64,000 bases of DNA, taken from assembly GCF_039852015.1 (NCBI RefSeq), contig NZ_CP156626.1, positions 1,956,249-2,020,248 of the forward strand, written 5' to 3'. Of the stretch, positions 33,975 to 43,398 are shown one piece after another; the first letter of the stretch is position 1, and each line of letters begins with the position of its first letter. The notes below the pieces were generated by a model. The model did not search any database. It saw only the letters and a list, made by a program, of their open reading frames with translations, and was not told the DNA's origin. The stretch comes from Robbsia sp. KACC 23696 (lineage in GTDB: Bacteria > Pseudomonadota > Gammaproteobacteria > Burkholderiales > Burkholderiaceae). A program made the position numbers and the translations under genes.

Positions 33975-35303
33975 ATGCGATCAAAAATCACGGCGCCGCC
34001 GTTCGGCGCCGAAGCGCCCATCCATTGCGATGCGATGGCGTTCGAAGCCAAGACTTACCGCAAGGTGGCGCGCAGACTCATCCCATTTTTGATGCTGTGC
34101 TATCTCGGCGCGTACCTCGACCGCGTCAATGTCGGGTTTGCCAAGCTGCAGATGCTGAGCGACCTGAAATTTTCCGAAACCGTGTATGGCATGGGTGCCG
34201 GGATCTTTTTTCTCGGTTACTTCCTGTTCGAGGTTCCCAGCAATCTGATTCTGCATAAGGTAGGCGCACGTAACTGGCTTGCTCGGATCATGCTGACCTG
34301 GGCAGTCCTGTCGGCGAGCTTCGTCTTTGTGAAGTCCCCTATCGTTTTTTATGCACTGCGCTTCCTACTTGGCGTTGCCGAAGCCGGCTTCGCGCCGGGC
34401 ATCATTCTCTATCTGACATATTGGTTTCCGGCCGCCCGACGTGCGAAAGCCCTGTCACTGTTCTTTATGGCGATTCCGCTCGCGGGCATCATCGGCGGCC
34501 CGCTGTCGGGTGCGATCATGCACACCCTCCATCAGGCGCATGGCCTGGCTGGCTGGAAATGGCTTTTCATGCTCGAAGCGATCCCCTCACTGGTGCTCGG
34601 GATCGCAATCGTGCTGTATCTCGATAACGGTATCACTAGTGCGAAATGGCTCGACGACGAGGAAAAGACCTTTCTCGCGCGCAATGTCGAAAAGGATCGC
34701 ACACAGACGACGGAGCATGCCTCGATCCGGCAATTCGCCGCAGACCGACGACTGTGGCTAATGGCGACAATCTACTTCTGCGTGGTGCTGGGACAGTATG
34801 GGTTGACGTTCTGGCTGCCTACGATCGTGCGACGCACAGGTGTAATGGACCCGCTCTGGGTCGGCATCCTAACCGCAATTCCCTACCTCTGCGCGATCGT
34901 CGCCTTGCCCCTCGTGGGTGGGAGTGCCGACCGCATGAAGGAACGCCGGCTGCACCTGGCAATACCGATGTTTATATCGGCGGTCGGTTTCGCAAGCCTA
35001 CCCTTATTGAGCAGCGTCGGCGCATCGATTGCTTTTCTAAGCATTGCCGCTGCCGGCATCCTGTCGTCCTCGTCGCTGTTCTGGGCATTGCCCACCGCCC
35101 TGCTTGGTGGCGTATCTGCGGCAGCCGGGATCGCCGCCGTCAATTGCATCGCTAACTTAGCCGGTTTCTTTTCTCCCGCTATCGTGGGTTGGCTCAACGA
35201 CGTGACCGGAAATCCGACGGCGGGCCTCGTTTTCATCGCTGCCGCCGTCGTGATCGGCGCGGTCCTGGTGTTTTTTGTGCCCGCCAAGTCGGTCAATCGT
35301 TAA
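33975..35303 (+). CDS. MFS transporter, ACS type
   Basis: A 442-residue MFS carrier of the anion:cation symporter group: LIPFLMLCYLGAYLDRVNVGFAKLQMLSDLKFS, then GAGIFFLGYFLFEVPSNLILHKVGARNWLARI. The ATG at 33975 follows CAGGAGAC 4 bp upstream; the longer frame to 33915 is unsupported. It lies between an SDR and the split transketolase genes (25 bp to the next start), so it likely imports the sugar acid or related compound used by that pathway. Confidence 0.9.
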   Translation: MRSKITAPPFGAEAPIHCDAMAFEAKTYRKVARRLIPFLMLCYLGAYLDRVNVGFAKLQMLSDLKFSETVYGMGAGIFFLGYFLFEVPSNLILHKVGARNWLARIMLTWAVLSASFVFVKSPIVFYALRFLLGVAEAGFAPGIILYLTYWFPAARRAKALSLFFMAIPLAGIIGGPLSGAIMHTLHQAHGLAGWKWLFMLEAIPSLVLGIAIVLYLDNGITSAKWLDDEEKTFLARNVEKDRTQTTEHASIRQFAADRRLWLMATIYFCVVLGQYGLTFWLPTIVRRTGVMDPLWVGILTAIPYLCAIVALPLVGGSADRMKERRLHLAIPMFISAVGFASLPLLSSVGASIAFLSIAAAGILSSSSLFWALPTALLGGVSAAAGIAAVNCIANLAGFFSPAIVGWLNDVTGNPTAGLVFIAAAVVIGAVLVFFVPAKSVNR

Positions 35304-35328
35304 GCCCGGTTTTTTTGGAGATAGTTTT

Positions 35329-36180
35329 ATGAGCACGCCCGTCATCGAAGATCTGACGCTTGCCGAACGCGCTTATCGCATCCGGCGCAATGCCCTGCTG
35401 ATGGGAGAGGTCCAAGGTCAAGGCTATATCGGCCAAGCGCTCGACATTGCCGACGTCCTAGCGGTCGCGTATTTCGGTGCGATGCGCTACCGACCCGCCG
35501 ATCCCGACTGGGAGGGCCGCGATCGTTTCCTTTTATCCAATGGCCATTATGCGATCGCGCTGTACGCCGCCTTATTCGAAGCCGGTGTCCTCCCGCCGGA
35601 GGAGCTCGAAACCTATGGCAGCGATGACAGTCGGCTGCCGATGTCCGGCATGGCCAGTTATACGCCCGGCATGGAGATGTCCGGCGGCTCGCTCGGACAA
35701 GGGCTGACGATTGCAGTCGGTCGCTGTCTCGGCCTCAAGCGGAAAGGATCCCGGTCTTTCGTGTACACGCTTTTCTCGGACGGCGAACTCGACGAAGGCG
35801 CGATCTGGGAAGGATTGATGTCGGCGGCGCATTGGAAACTCGACAATCTGATCGCGATCATCGACGTCAATAATCAGCAGGCGGACGGGCCGTCGACGCA
35901 GATCATGGCTTTTGAACCCTTGCTACCCAAACTCGAAGCCTTTGGCTGGCACGTGCAACGGATAGACGGCAACGACATCGACGCGGTGCAGGAGGCATTC
36001 GACAACGCACGCAGCACGAAAGAGGCCAAGCCGCGCATCATTATTTGCGACACAAAGATGGGGTGTGGCGTCCCTTTCTTGGAAGCGCGGGAAAAGAACC
36101 ACTTTATTCGCGTCGAGGCAGACGAGTGGCAGCTTGCCTTGGACGCACTCGATGAAACGTACGCGGGGAGCAAAGCATGA
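35329..36180 (+). CDS. Transketolase, N-terminal subunit
   Basis: A 283-residue half of transketolase that binds the thiamine diphosphate pyrophosphate group. It has GYIGQALDIADVLAV, DRFLLSNGHYAIALYAAL, GMEMSGGSLGQGLTIAVG, and the ThDP motif GDG-like LFSDGELDEGAIWEGLMSAAHWKLDNLIAIIDVNNQQADG in its two halves. The GGAG is 9 bp upstream of the ATG at 35329. The C-terminal partner overlaps it by 4 bp. Split transketolases of this type often serve in special sugar routes rather than the core pentose phosphate pathway. Confidence 0.93.
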   Translation: MSTPVIEDLTLAERAYRIRRNALLMGEVQGQGYIGQALDIADVLAVAYFGAMRYRPADPDWEGRDRFLLSNGHYAIALYAALFEAGVLPPEELETYGSDDSRLPMSGMASYTPGMEMSGGSLGQGLTIAVGRCLGLKRKGSRSFVYTLFSDGELDEGAIWEGLMSAAHWKLDNLIAIIDVNNQQADGPSTQIMAFEPLLPKLEAFGWHVQRIDGNDIDAVQEAFDNARSTKEAKPRIIICDTKMGCGVPFLEAREKNHFIRVEADEWQLALDALDETYAGSKA

Positions 36181-37181
36181 GTTCGATCATGGAAAAAAAA
36201 CCACGCCTGAAAACCTCGGCGATGATCGCCTCGATCGCCGGTGACGGGCAGGCGACACGTTCCGCGCCGTTCGGTCATGCGCTGGTGGAGCTTGCCAGAA
36301 AGACGTCCGATGTCATCGGGATGACGGCGGACCTGGGAAAATACACCGATCTGCATATTTTTGCCAAAGCGTTTCCCGATCGTTTCTACCAGATGGGGAT
36401 GGCAGAGCAATTACTAATGGGGGCCGCGGCGGGACTGGCGCATGAAGGCGCACAACCGTTCGTCACGACCTACGCGGTTTTTGCGACGCGACGCGCTTAT
36501 GACTTCATTCACCAGGCGATTGCCGAGGACCATCTCGACGTAAAAATCGTCTGCGCGCTGCCGGGGCTGACCACCGGCTATGGGCCAAGCCACCAGGCTG
36601 CGGAGGATCTGGCCATGATGCGCGCAATGCCGAACATGACGGTCATCGATCCATGCGATGCGCTCGACATTGCGCAAATGGTGCCCGCCATTGCCGCGCA
36701 CAAGGGGCCTGTCTACGCGCGGCTGCTGCGCGGCAACGTCCCCGCCGTATTGGACGAATACGACTACCAGTTCGAGTTGGGCAAGGCCAAATTATTGCGA
36801 GACGGCGCGGACGTACTGGTGATCGCCTCAGGCATCATGACGATGCGGGCGTTGGAAACGGCGAAGGCGCTCGAAGCGGACAATGTCGGCGTCGCCGTAT
36901 TGCATGTTCCGACGATCAAGCCTCTCGATACAGAAAAGATCATCCGCGAAGCGAAGCGCGGCGGCAGGATCGTCGTGGTTGCGGAGAACCACACTGTAAT
37001 CGGCGGCCTGGGAGAAGGCGTGGCGATGGCCCTGCTGACAGCCGGCGTGTCCTGTGTCTATAAACAGATAGCGCTTCCAGACGCCTTTCTCGATGCAGGG
37101 GCGTTGCCGACCCTGCATGATCGCTATGGCATCTCGACGAAGGCGATGGTCGATTCGATCAAGCACTGGCTGGGGCGCTGA
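36177..37181 (+). CDS. Transketolase, C-terminal subunit
   Basis: A 334-residue half of transketolase with the pyrimidine-binding and C-terminal domains. Recognisable parts are SAPFGHALVELARKTSDVIGMTADLGKYTDLHIFAKAFPDRFYQMGMAEQ, where the final glutamate activates ThDP, and GGRIVVVAENHTVIGGLGEGVAMAL in the C-domain. The gene starts inside the stop codon of the N-terminal subunit. The next gene downstream runs the other way and ends 10 bp away, so this closes the SDR-MFS-transketolase operon. The acceptor and donor sugars are unknown. Confidence 0.93.
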   Translation: MSSIMEKKPRLKTSAMIASIAGDGQATRSAPFGHALVELARKTSDVIGMTADLGKYTDLHIFAKAFPDRFYQMGMAEQLLMGAAAGLAHEGAQPFVTTYAVFATRRAYDFIHQAIAEDHLDVKIVCALPGLTTGYGPSHQAAEDLAMMRAMPNMTVIDPCDALDIAQMVPAIAAHKGPVYARLLRGNVPAVLDEYDYQFELGKAKLLRDGADVLVIASGIMTMRALETAKALEADNVGVAVLHVPTIKPLDTEKIIREAKRGGRIVVVAENHTVIGGLGEGVAMALLTAGVSCVYKQIALPDAFLDAGALPTLHDRYGISTKAMVDSIKHWLGR

Positions 37182-37191
37182 TCCGCCTCGA

Positions 37192-38094
37192 TCAATACAC
37201 CATCGCCTCGCCGACCGGACGATGTTTGAAACGACGGTGAACCCAATAATATTGATCAGGCAGCCGCGACACCTGCGTTTCCAGAAAGCGATTCATGACC
37301 GCGGCGTCTTCTGCTTCGTCATTCGACGGATAATTGGCCAGCGGCTCGAAAACCGTCAGTTTGTAGCCCTGAAAATCCGGCAGCACTTCGGTGACGAACG
37401 GCACGACTTGCGCCTTGCCCAGCTTCGCCATGCGTGACACCGACGTGAGCGTACAAGCCGGTACGCCGAAAAACGGTGCGAATACGGATCCTTGCACGCC
37501 ATGGTCCATATCGGCTGCCAGCATCACCGGCACGCCACGCTTCAGCATCCGCAGACTGTCTTTGGCGCTGACGCTGCGCTCGATCATCTTTGCACCGAAT
37601 CGCCCACGCTTTTGCCGCGCCAATTCGCACATCTCCTTATCGGACATATGCGTGTAAAGCGAGGCCACGGGAAATTTCGTCGAGTAATAGATGCAGCCCG
37701 CCTCGATGCCGACGAAGTGAAACCCCATGAAAATAGTCGGCGTGTCGGCGATAGTCGCCAGATCGATGCGACTTTCCACTTGCATCAGCCGATCGAGCTT
37801 GGCGGCGCTGCCGAACCACTGCACGCCCCGTTCCAGATAGCTTCGAATCACTTGCTGAAAATGCAGGCTACCCAGGCGATCGCGCTCGAGCAGTGTCTGC
37901 GTCGGAAAACAGAGCTGGAGATTGATCAATACGATCCGCTTGCGCCTACTCGGAATGCGGTACAGCAAGGCGCCGAGGAGACAACCAAACTGGCCGACCA
38001 AGCGGTAAGGTAAGGCGGCTGTCAGACGGAGCACAAAAACGCTCACGGAAAACCAAAATTGCTTCACAGCGTCTACCCACGTTGTCGACTGCAC
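37192..38094 (-). CDS. Lipid A biosynthesis acyltransferase, LpxL/HtrB type
   Basis: A 300-residue inner-membrane acyltransferase (LABLAT family) that adds a secondary acyl chain to lipid A. An N-terminal hydrophobic helix (residues 10-30) anchors it. The catalytic HX4E motif is His126 to Glu131 in GFHFVGIE, and AADMDHGVQGSVFAPFFGVPACTLT carries the second conserved block. Length is normal. The start is GTG at 38094 without a strong ribosome site. It is convergent with the transketolase operon and not functionally linked to it; paralogues of LpxL for modified lipid A often lie in accessory regions. Confidence 0.9.
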   Translation of the reverse strand: MQSTTWVDAVKQFWFSVSVFVLRLTAALPYRLVGQFGCLLGALLYRIPSRRKRIVLINLQLCFPTQTLLERDRLGSLHFQQVIRSYLERGVQWFGSAAKLDRLMQVESRIDLATIADTPTIFMGFHFVGIEAGCIYYSTKFPVASLYTHMSDKEMCELARQKRGRFGAKMIERSVSAKDSLRMLKRGVPVMLAADMDHGVQGSVFAPFFGVPACTLTSVSRMAKLGKAQVVPFVTEVLPDFQGYKLTVFEPLANYPSNDEAEDAAVMNRFLETQVSRLPDQYYWVHRRFKHRPVGEAMVY

Positions 38095-38435
38095 ATACTG
38101 TTTTATACGGGTCCACGTACCATAAATGTATGGGAAATTGGACCATTTCGTAACGCGGACACGCTTATCAACGTTCTATCGTATAACGTCAATTCGGCAG
38201 AAATATTAAGGGATTCTGATATTTCCCGATATTTCTCCGCCTTTCGCGCGGGAAGATGCCAGAGAAGCGGTATGACAGGCGTTTTGGACGGCTAAATGCC
38301 ACACCCGCCCCTTCCGCGTCGATGTACGCAGTGTAGGGCTTTGACGGCGTCCGTGGGTCTTGATCTGTTACGTCATGTTTCTAACGCGCGACGGAAACGC
38401 GCCGATAGCCGTTCCGCCGCTGACGCCGGCGATAC
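38095..38435. other. Intergenic region of about 340 bp, no gene seen
   Basis: The gap lies upstream of the acyltransferase gene (transcribed leftward) and downstream of the small exported protein gene. It is AT-rich at 38100-38240 and probably contains the acyltransferase promoter. No open frame has family features or a ribosome site. Confidence 0.5.
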
Positions 38436-38741
38436 TTATTCGCGATTCTCCGGCCACAAAACGGCCTGCGCGTGCATGCAAGTGTTCGTAGTGGGATTGA
38501 CGGCGATACTCACCCCGCCAATTGGGTTGGCACCTTTGCTCAACGCATCGTTCACTTTGTCCGTCAGCGCCCTCGCCCCGTCGTCCAGGCACTCGCTACT
38601 GAAGGCGCCGCCGGTCGAGACGGCGATGATCTGATAGCGTCCCGTTACTTTGGTATTTCGCTCGGCGGCGGACGCGCCGCTCGACAATATCGCGACCGTG
38701 GCAAATGCGGCGATGCATCCGATCGTTTTGGTTTTACCCAT
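38436..38741 (-). CDS. Small exported protein, unknown function
   Basis: A 101-residue protein with a clean signal peptide (KTKTIGCIAAFATVAILSSGASAAE) and a mature part with two cysteines (SSECLDDG and TNTCMHAQ) that could form a disulfide. The mature part ends AQAVLWPENRE. The ATG at 38741 has GGGAG 5 bp upstream; an earlier ATG at 38753 is less likely. I do not recognise the family. The genes on either side run leftward and rightward, so it appears to be a single-gene unit. Confidence 0.75.
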   Translation of the reverse strand: MGKTKTIGCIAAFATVAILSSGASAAERNTKVTGRYQIIAVSTGGAFSSECLDDGARALTDKVNDALSKGANPIGGVSIAVNPTTNTCMHAQAVLWPENRE

Positions 38742-39205
38742 CTTGACTCCCATCCTATGCAGGCTGATTGCGCCCTGTGGTGTGATCTTAGCATTGGGGT
38801 TGATCTGGTTTGGTTCGGTATCCGTCTGTTAGTTGCATAAAAGAATAAACCACGCCAATTTATGAGATTGCCGTCGCTTTGCGATCTTCTTAGCGTCCCA
38901 TACTTTTTACTTATCGCCGATGCGGTGGCCCGAGCGCTCGAATTCTCATCCCGAAAACGGTCATGTCATCTCAGAATGCCGTATTTACTGGGCTGTACGC
39001 ATCGAATGGGCCTGTTGTCCGCCGCTCTCCGCTGCTTCAATTGCGCTTATGTCCATGCGAACATGGTTAACCCTTACTTCCCCTCCTTCGCCTGAATCCC
39101 GTAACGTGCGTCACAGAGGATCGGGCTCGGCGCCAGCCAGCCGATCACCGTTGCAGCATCGGGATGACAAACCCTTAGAGATCGCATTTCGGCAAAGGAA
39201 ACACC
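38742..39205. other. Intergenic region of about 460 bp, no gene seen
   Basis: The stretch lies between the divergent small exported protein and the LigJ gene. The AT-rich part near 38830-38950 is a likely promoter zone. Short frames present show no coding character. Confidence 0.5.
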
Positions 39206-40231
39206 ATGATCATCGATATCCATGGCCACTATACGACGGCGCCGAAAGCGCTCGAAACGTGGCGCAACCGGCAGATCGCCGGTATCAACAGCCCTTCCGA
39301 GATGCCCAAGCCTTCCGAGCTGAAGATCAGCGACGACGAGCTACGCGAGTCGATCGAAACGAATCAACTGCGGATCATGAAGGAACGCGGACTGGATCTG
39401 ACCATCTTCAGCCCACGCGCGAGCTTCATGGCCCACCACATCGGCGACGTCAACGTCTCCAGCACCTGGGCGGCGATCTGCAACGAGTTGTGCTATCGCG
39501 TGAGTCAGTTGTTTCCGGATAACTTCGTGCCCGCCGCAATGCTGCCGCAAAGCCCGGGCGTGGACACGGCCAGTTGTATCGCTGAAATCGACAAGTGCGT
39601 GACGCAGTTCGGCAATGTCGCGATCAATCTGAATCCGGACCCGTCCGGCGGTCATTGGACCTCCCCTCCGCTGTCGGATCGCTACTGGTATCCGATCTAC
39701 GAGAAGATGGTCGAGCACGACATCCCGGCGATGATTCACGTCAGCACCAGTTGCAACCACTGCTTCCACACCACCGGCGCGCACTATCTCAATGCCGACA
39801 CGACGGCCTTCATGCAATGCCTGACGTCGGACCTGTTCAAGGACTTCCCGTCCTTGAAGTTCGTCATCCCGCATGGCGGCGGCGCCGTTCCCTATCACTG
39901 GGGCCGCTTCCGCGGGCTGGCGCAGGAAATGAAAAAGCCTTTGCTGAAGGATCATTTGCTGAAGAACATCTTTTTCGATACCTGCGTCTATCACCAGCCA
40001 GGCATCGATTTGCTGACCACCGTCATCCCGACCGACAACATCCTGTTTGCAAGCGAGATGATCGGCGCCGTGCGCGGCATCGATCCGGAAACCGGCCATT
40101 ACTACGACGATACGAAGCGCTATATCGAGGCATTAAATATCGATGCCGCGACCCGTCACAAGATCTACGAAGGCAATGCGCGTCGCGTCTATCCGCGCCT
40201 GAATGCCATTTTGGAAAGCAAGGGGCACTGA
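39206..40231 (+). CDS. ligJ: 4-oxalomesaconate hydratase (amidohydrolase family)
   Basis: A 341-residue amidohydrolase-fold enzyme. The start [15 protein letters not shown] carries the HxH metal motif; ISPR-like [23 protein letters not shown]-like [17 protein letters not shown], and [22 protein letters not shown] are typical of LigJ, which hydrates 4-oxalomesaconate to 4-carboxy-4-hydroxy-2-oxoadipate in the protocatechuate 4,5-cleavage and gallate pathways. AAAGG lies upstream of the ATG at 39206. It is followed by the aldolase LigK after 1 bp, which fits the pathway order. The upstream ring-cleavage steps are not in the window. Confidence 0.93.
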   Translation: MIIDIHGHYTTAPKALETWRNRQIAGINSPSEMPKPSELKISDDELRESIETNQLRIMKERGLDLTIFSPRASFMAHHIGDVNVSSTWAAICNELCYRVSQLFPDNFVPAAMLPQSPGVDTASCIAEIDKCVTQFGNVAINLNPDPSGGHWTSPPLSDRYWYPIYEKMVEHDIPAMIHVSTSCNHCFHTTGAHYLNADTTAFMQCLTSDLFKDFPSLKFVIPHGGGAVPYHWGRFRGLAQEMKKPLLKDHLLKNIFFDTCVYHQPGIDLLTTVIPTDNILFASEMIGAVRGIDPETGHYYDDTKRYIEALNIDAATRHKIYEGNARRVYPRLNAILESKGH

Positions 40232-40232
40232 T

Positions 40233-40916
40233 ATGTATGAACTCGGAGTGGTCTATCGCAACATCGTGCGTACCGATCGCGCAACGGCGGACCAATTGGG
40301 CAAGCTCGGCAGCGCCACGGTCCATGAAGCAATGGGCCGCGTCGGCTTGCTGCAGCCCTATATGCGGCCCATCTACCGCGGCGCCAGCGTCTCGGGCACC
40401 GCCGTCACGGTGCTGCTGCAGCCGGGCGACAACTGGATGCTGCACGTCGCCGCCGAACAGATTCAGCCCGGTGACCTGGTGATCGCCGCTTGCACGGCGG
40501 CGTCGACCGATGGCTTCTTCGGCGATCTGTTGGCCACCAGCTTCCAGGCGCGCGGTGCACGCGGACTGGTCATCGACGGCGGCGTGCGCGACATCGCCAC
40601 GCTAACCGAGATGGGCTTTCCGGTCTGGAGCAAAGCCGTTTCGTCCAAGGGCACCGTCAAGGCCACATTGGGCTCGGTGAACATCCCCGTGGTGTGCGCC
40701 GGCGCCCTTGTCCATCCGGGCGATGTCGTCGTAGCGGACGACGACGGCGTGGTCGTCGTACCGGCCGCCCTCGCGGCATCGGTGCTGGACAAGGCCACGG
40801 CACGCGAGGCGAACGAGGAAGAGAAACGTCGTAAGCTCGCCTCGGGCGTACTCGGTCTCGATATGTACAGCATGCGCGAACCGCTCGCCAAAGCCGGACT
40901 GCGCTATGTCGACTGA
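40233..40916 (+). CDS. ligK: 4-carboxy-4-hydroxy-2-oxoadipate aldolase/oxaloacetate decarboxylase
   Basis: A 227-residue class II aldolase of the RraA-like fold (LigK/ProA/GalC). [33 protein letters not shown] is the N-terminal signature, and the metal/pyruvate site is in [24 protein letters not shown]. It cleaves 4-carboxy-4-hydroxy-2-oxoadipate into pyruvate and oxaloacetate, and can decarboxylate oxaloacetate. It starts 1 bp after LigJ and its last 11 bp overlap the next gene. Together LigJ and LigK finish the meta-cleavage route from protocatechuate or gallate. Confidence 0.93.
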   Translation: MYELGVVYRNIVRTDRATADQLGKLGSATVHEAMGRVGLLQPYMRPIYRGASVSGTAVTVLLQPGDNWMLHVAAEQIQPGDLVIAACTAASTDGFFGDLLATSFQARGARGLVIDGGVRDIATLTEMGFPVWSKAVSSKGTVKATLGSVNIPVVCAGALVHPGDVVVADDDGVVVVPAALAASVLDKATAREANEEEKRRKLASGVLGLDMYSMREPLAKAGLRYVD

Positions 40917-41631
40917 ACCGCGACACGGCCGTGCGCTGACAGGCATCTCCTCGATGGCGACGCGCGCACTGTTGTCGGCGGTCACCGCGCAATACGAACG
41001 CGAGACGCAGACGACGGTATCGATCGCGTCCATCGGCGGCGTCGATGCGGCAAAGCGCGTCGATGCCGACGAAGCGTTCGATATCGTCGTTCTGGCCTCG
41101 GATGCGATCGCCCGTCTTGTCGACGCAAAGAAGATCGTCCCGGACAGCGTTGTCGACGTGGTGCATTCGTCGATCGCTCTGGCCGTCAAGTCAGGGCGCG
41201 ATGTTCCGCGCATCGCCACGGCCGCGGACGTCCGCAGCGCCGTGCTGCAGGCCCGGAGCGTCGGCTATTCGACGGGCCCCAGCGGCGTCCATATACGCCG
41301 CGTGCTGGCAGAGTGGGGGCTGACCGAAGACGACGTCGCGCCCGCGCCGAATCGACCGCGCATCGTGCAAGCACGGCCAGGCATTCCCGTCGGATCGCTG
41401 ATCGCCGACGGCGAGGTGGACCTCGGCTTCCAGCAGTTGAGCGAGCTTCAGTCTGTCGAAGGCATCACCATCGTCGGCCTGCTGCCCGCCCCGATTCAAG
41501 CAGTGACGACGTTCTGCGCCGGGATCGCGACCACGGCGACCGACCGGACATCGGCAAGCGCATTCCTGGCTTTTCTGGCCTCGCCGGCGCTCGCCGAACT
41601 GAAGGCGGCACACGGCATGCAGCCGGCCTGA
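40906..41631 (+). CDS. ModA-like type-2 substrate-binding-fold protein without signal peptide
   Basis: A 241-residue protein with the type-2 periplasmic-binding fold seen in molybdate-binding ModA: a start [56 protein letters not shown], and [21 protein letters not shown] with the late [17 protein letters not shown] strand. Unlike ModA it lacks any signal peptide or lipobox, so it should stay in the cytoplasm. The gene overlaps LigK by 11 bp and is thus part of the LigJ-LigK operon. No permease or ATPase is present. A role as an enzyme or ligand sensor in the pathway is possible; the function is unknown. Confidence 0.75.
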   Translation: MSTEPRHGRALTGISSMATRALLSAVTAQYERETQTTVSIASIGGVDAAKRVDADEAFDIVVLASDAIARLVDAKKIVPDSVVDVVHSSIALAVKSGRDVPRIATAADVRSAVLQARSVGYSTGPSGVHIRRVLAEWGLTEDDVAPAPNRPRIVQARPGIPVGSLIADGEVDLGFQQLSELQSVEGITIVGLLPAPIQAVTTFCAGIATTATDRTSASAFLAFLASPALAELKAAHGMQPA

Positions 41632-41677
41632 ACGCCAGCACTTCGCGATAATCCGGTCGAGATTGCGGCACCGCATT

Positions 41678-41722
41678 AACGTTTTTTACGGAAAGGGGTA
41701 AAATCAGAACGTTTTTACACCC
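41678..41722. promoter_or_regulatory. Repeat-rich promoter region of the Fic gene, candidate operator
   Basis: Direct repeats AACGTTTTTTAC (41678-41689) and AACGTTTTTAC (41708-41718) lie 30 bp apart, and an inverted repeat GGGTAAAA (41696-41703) with TTTTTACACCC (41712-41722) overlaps them. ATTAACG also occurs again at about 41725. This all falls in the 116-bp gap before the Fic start and suggests repressor binding. Confidence 0.4.
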
Positions 41723-41747
41723 GTATTAACGAAATTTCGGTGCCTCG

Positions 41748-43304
41748 ATGGAAAATATGATCGGCTATCGATGGTTGAGTCGCCACTACGGCGTGGATGC
41801 CATCCAGCCCTACCCCATCGAGAGCGACATCGGACCGACGCGTCGGACGACGCTGCACGACGGGACCGTTCGCGAAACCTACACCGCCGCCATGAAGCCG
41901 GCCGATACGCTGGCCGGACACCTCACCTTCGCGCTGAAGCATGAAGGGGTGTTTCTCGAATTGCTCGCGCGGCTTTTCGACGTCCTGCCGGTCGCCGAAC
42001 TAATCGACTGGGTCATGGCCGAGCGTACCGGTCAATATGCCCGCCGCGCCGGCTTTCTCTACGAATGGCTCACCGGAACCACCCTGGAAGGTGTGCCGCC
42101 GGTGACGGGCGGCGCCTATGTCGAGGCACTCGATCCTAAACACTATATCGTCGGCACGACCCCGACGAACAATAAACGTTGGCATATCCGCGACAATGTG
42201 CCCGGCACGCGTGCATTTTGCGCGACGGTCCGGCGCACGAAGGCCGTCATCGCAGCCGAAACGTACGATATCGCGGCGCAGCTCGATGCGCTGCAGGCCG
42301 AATATGGCGTGGACATTCTTCGGCGCAGTGCCGTCTGGCTGACGTTGAAGGAAAGCCGCGCCAGCTTCCAGATCGAGCACGAACAGGATCGTCGCGACCG
42401 CATCAAACGCTTCGCCGAGGTGATGGAGACACGGATCGGCCTCTATGATCGGCCGCTCGACCGCGAGACGCTGGCCGAACTGCAACGCGAGGTTATCGGC
42501 GATCGGACGACGATCACCCGCTTCGGCATACGCCAGTCGCCGGTCTTCGTCGGCGCCACCGAGCATTTCCGCGATGTCATTCATTACATCGCGCCGCACT
42601 GGGACGACGTCGACGGCATGCTGGATGGCTTGGAAGCGTTTCTGGCGACGACGATAGGCGCCTCGGCGATCGCACGCGCCGCGGTGCTGGCCTTCGCTTT
42701 TGTCTATATTCACCCATTTGTCGACGGCAACGGCCGGATTCATCGCTTCTTGATCAACGATATCCTGCGCCGCGACGGCGCGGTACCGCGTCCTTTCGTA
42801 TTGCCGGTCTCGGCGGCGATCACCAGCCGTGCGCAATACGTTGCCGCTTACGATCAAGTATTGGAAACATTGTCGAAACCGCTGATGCAGCGCTACGGGC
42901 AATTCGCCTCGTTCGGCGCGCACCAACGTTATCCCGACGGCGTCCTGTCGAGTCTGGATTTCACCGCCTATGCGGACGCCCGCTTTGCCTGGCGTTATCC
43001 GGACCTCAGCGCACATACCGAATACCTTGCCGATTTGATCGATCGCACGATCCGTACCGAAATGCGTCAGGAAGCCAAGCTGATGCGTGACTGGGATAAC
43101 GCGCGAACGGCGGTAAAGGACATCCTCGATGGCCCGAATACCGATATCGATCGCATCATTCGCGGCGTCCGCGATAATCAATGGCGTGTCTCGCATAAGC
43201 TGAGCAAGGAATTCCCGATCATCGAATCGGCCGGCCTTGGCGAGGCGATCATCGAGGCGATTCGGACGGCCTTCGACGATGCCGATGTCGGGCACGACGC
43301 ATAA
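41748..43304 (+). CDS. Fic-domain protein (probable AMP transferase)
   Basis: A 518-residue Fic protein. The catalytic motif HPFVDGNGRIHR at residues 322-333 is complete (His catalytic, Asp binds Mg, GNGR loop), so it is likely active as an adenylyl transferase. An N-terminal region of about 200 residues precedes it. A possible inhibitory helix, SFQIEH at 206-211, resembles the (S/T)xxxE(G/N) motif of class II Fic proteins but ends in His. The C-terminal part is helical with a winged-helix-like ending. No dedicated antitoxin gene of the VbhA type is beside it. The target protein is unknown. The start has no clear ribosome site. Confidence 0.9.
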   Translation: MENMIGYRWLSRHYGVDAIQPYPIESDIGPTRRTTLHDGTVRETYTAAMKPADTLAGHLTFALKHEGVFLELLARLFDVLPVAELIDWVMAERTGQYARRAGFLYEWLTGTTLEGVPPVTGGAYVEALDPKHYIVGTTPTNNKRWHIRDNVPGTRAFCATVRRTKAVIAAETYDIAAQLDALQAEYGVDILRRSAVWLTLKESRASFQIEHEQDRRDRIKRFAEVMETRIGLYDRPLDRETLAELQREVIGDRTTITRFGIRQSPVFVGATEHFRDVIHYIAPHWDDVDGMLDGLEAFLATTIGASAIARAAVLAFAFVYIHPFVDGNGRIHRFLINDILRRDGAVPRPFVLPVSAAITSRAQYVAAYDQVLETLSKPLMQRYGQFASFGAHQRYPDGVLSSLDFTAYADARFAWRYPDLSAHTEYLADLIDRTIRTEMRQEAKLMRDWDNARTAVKDILDGPNTDIDRIIRGVRDNQWRVSHKLSKEFPIIESAGLGEAIIEAIRTAFDDADVGHDA

Positions 43305-43398
43305 ACACGCATCCCGCCCGGCATGTAATAAATTTACACTCTCATCCCGAAATACGCCGCTTGCGTCTTTTTTGTCCGCCTAGAATGCCGCATGCGAT

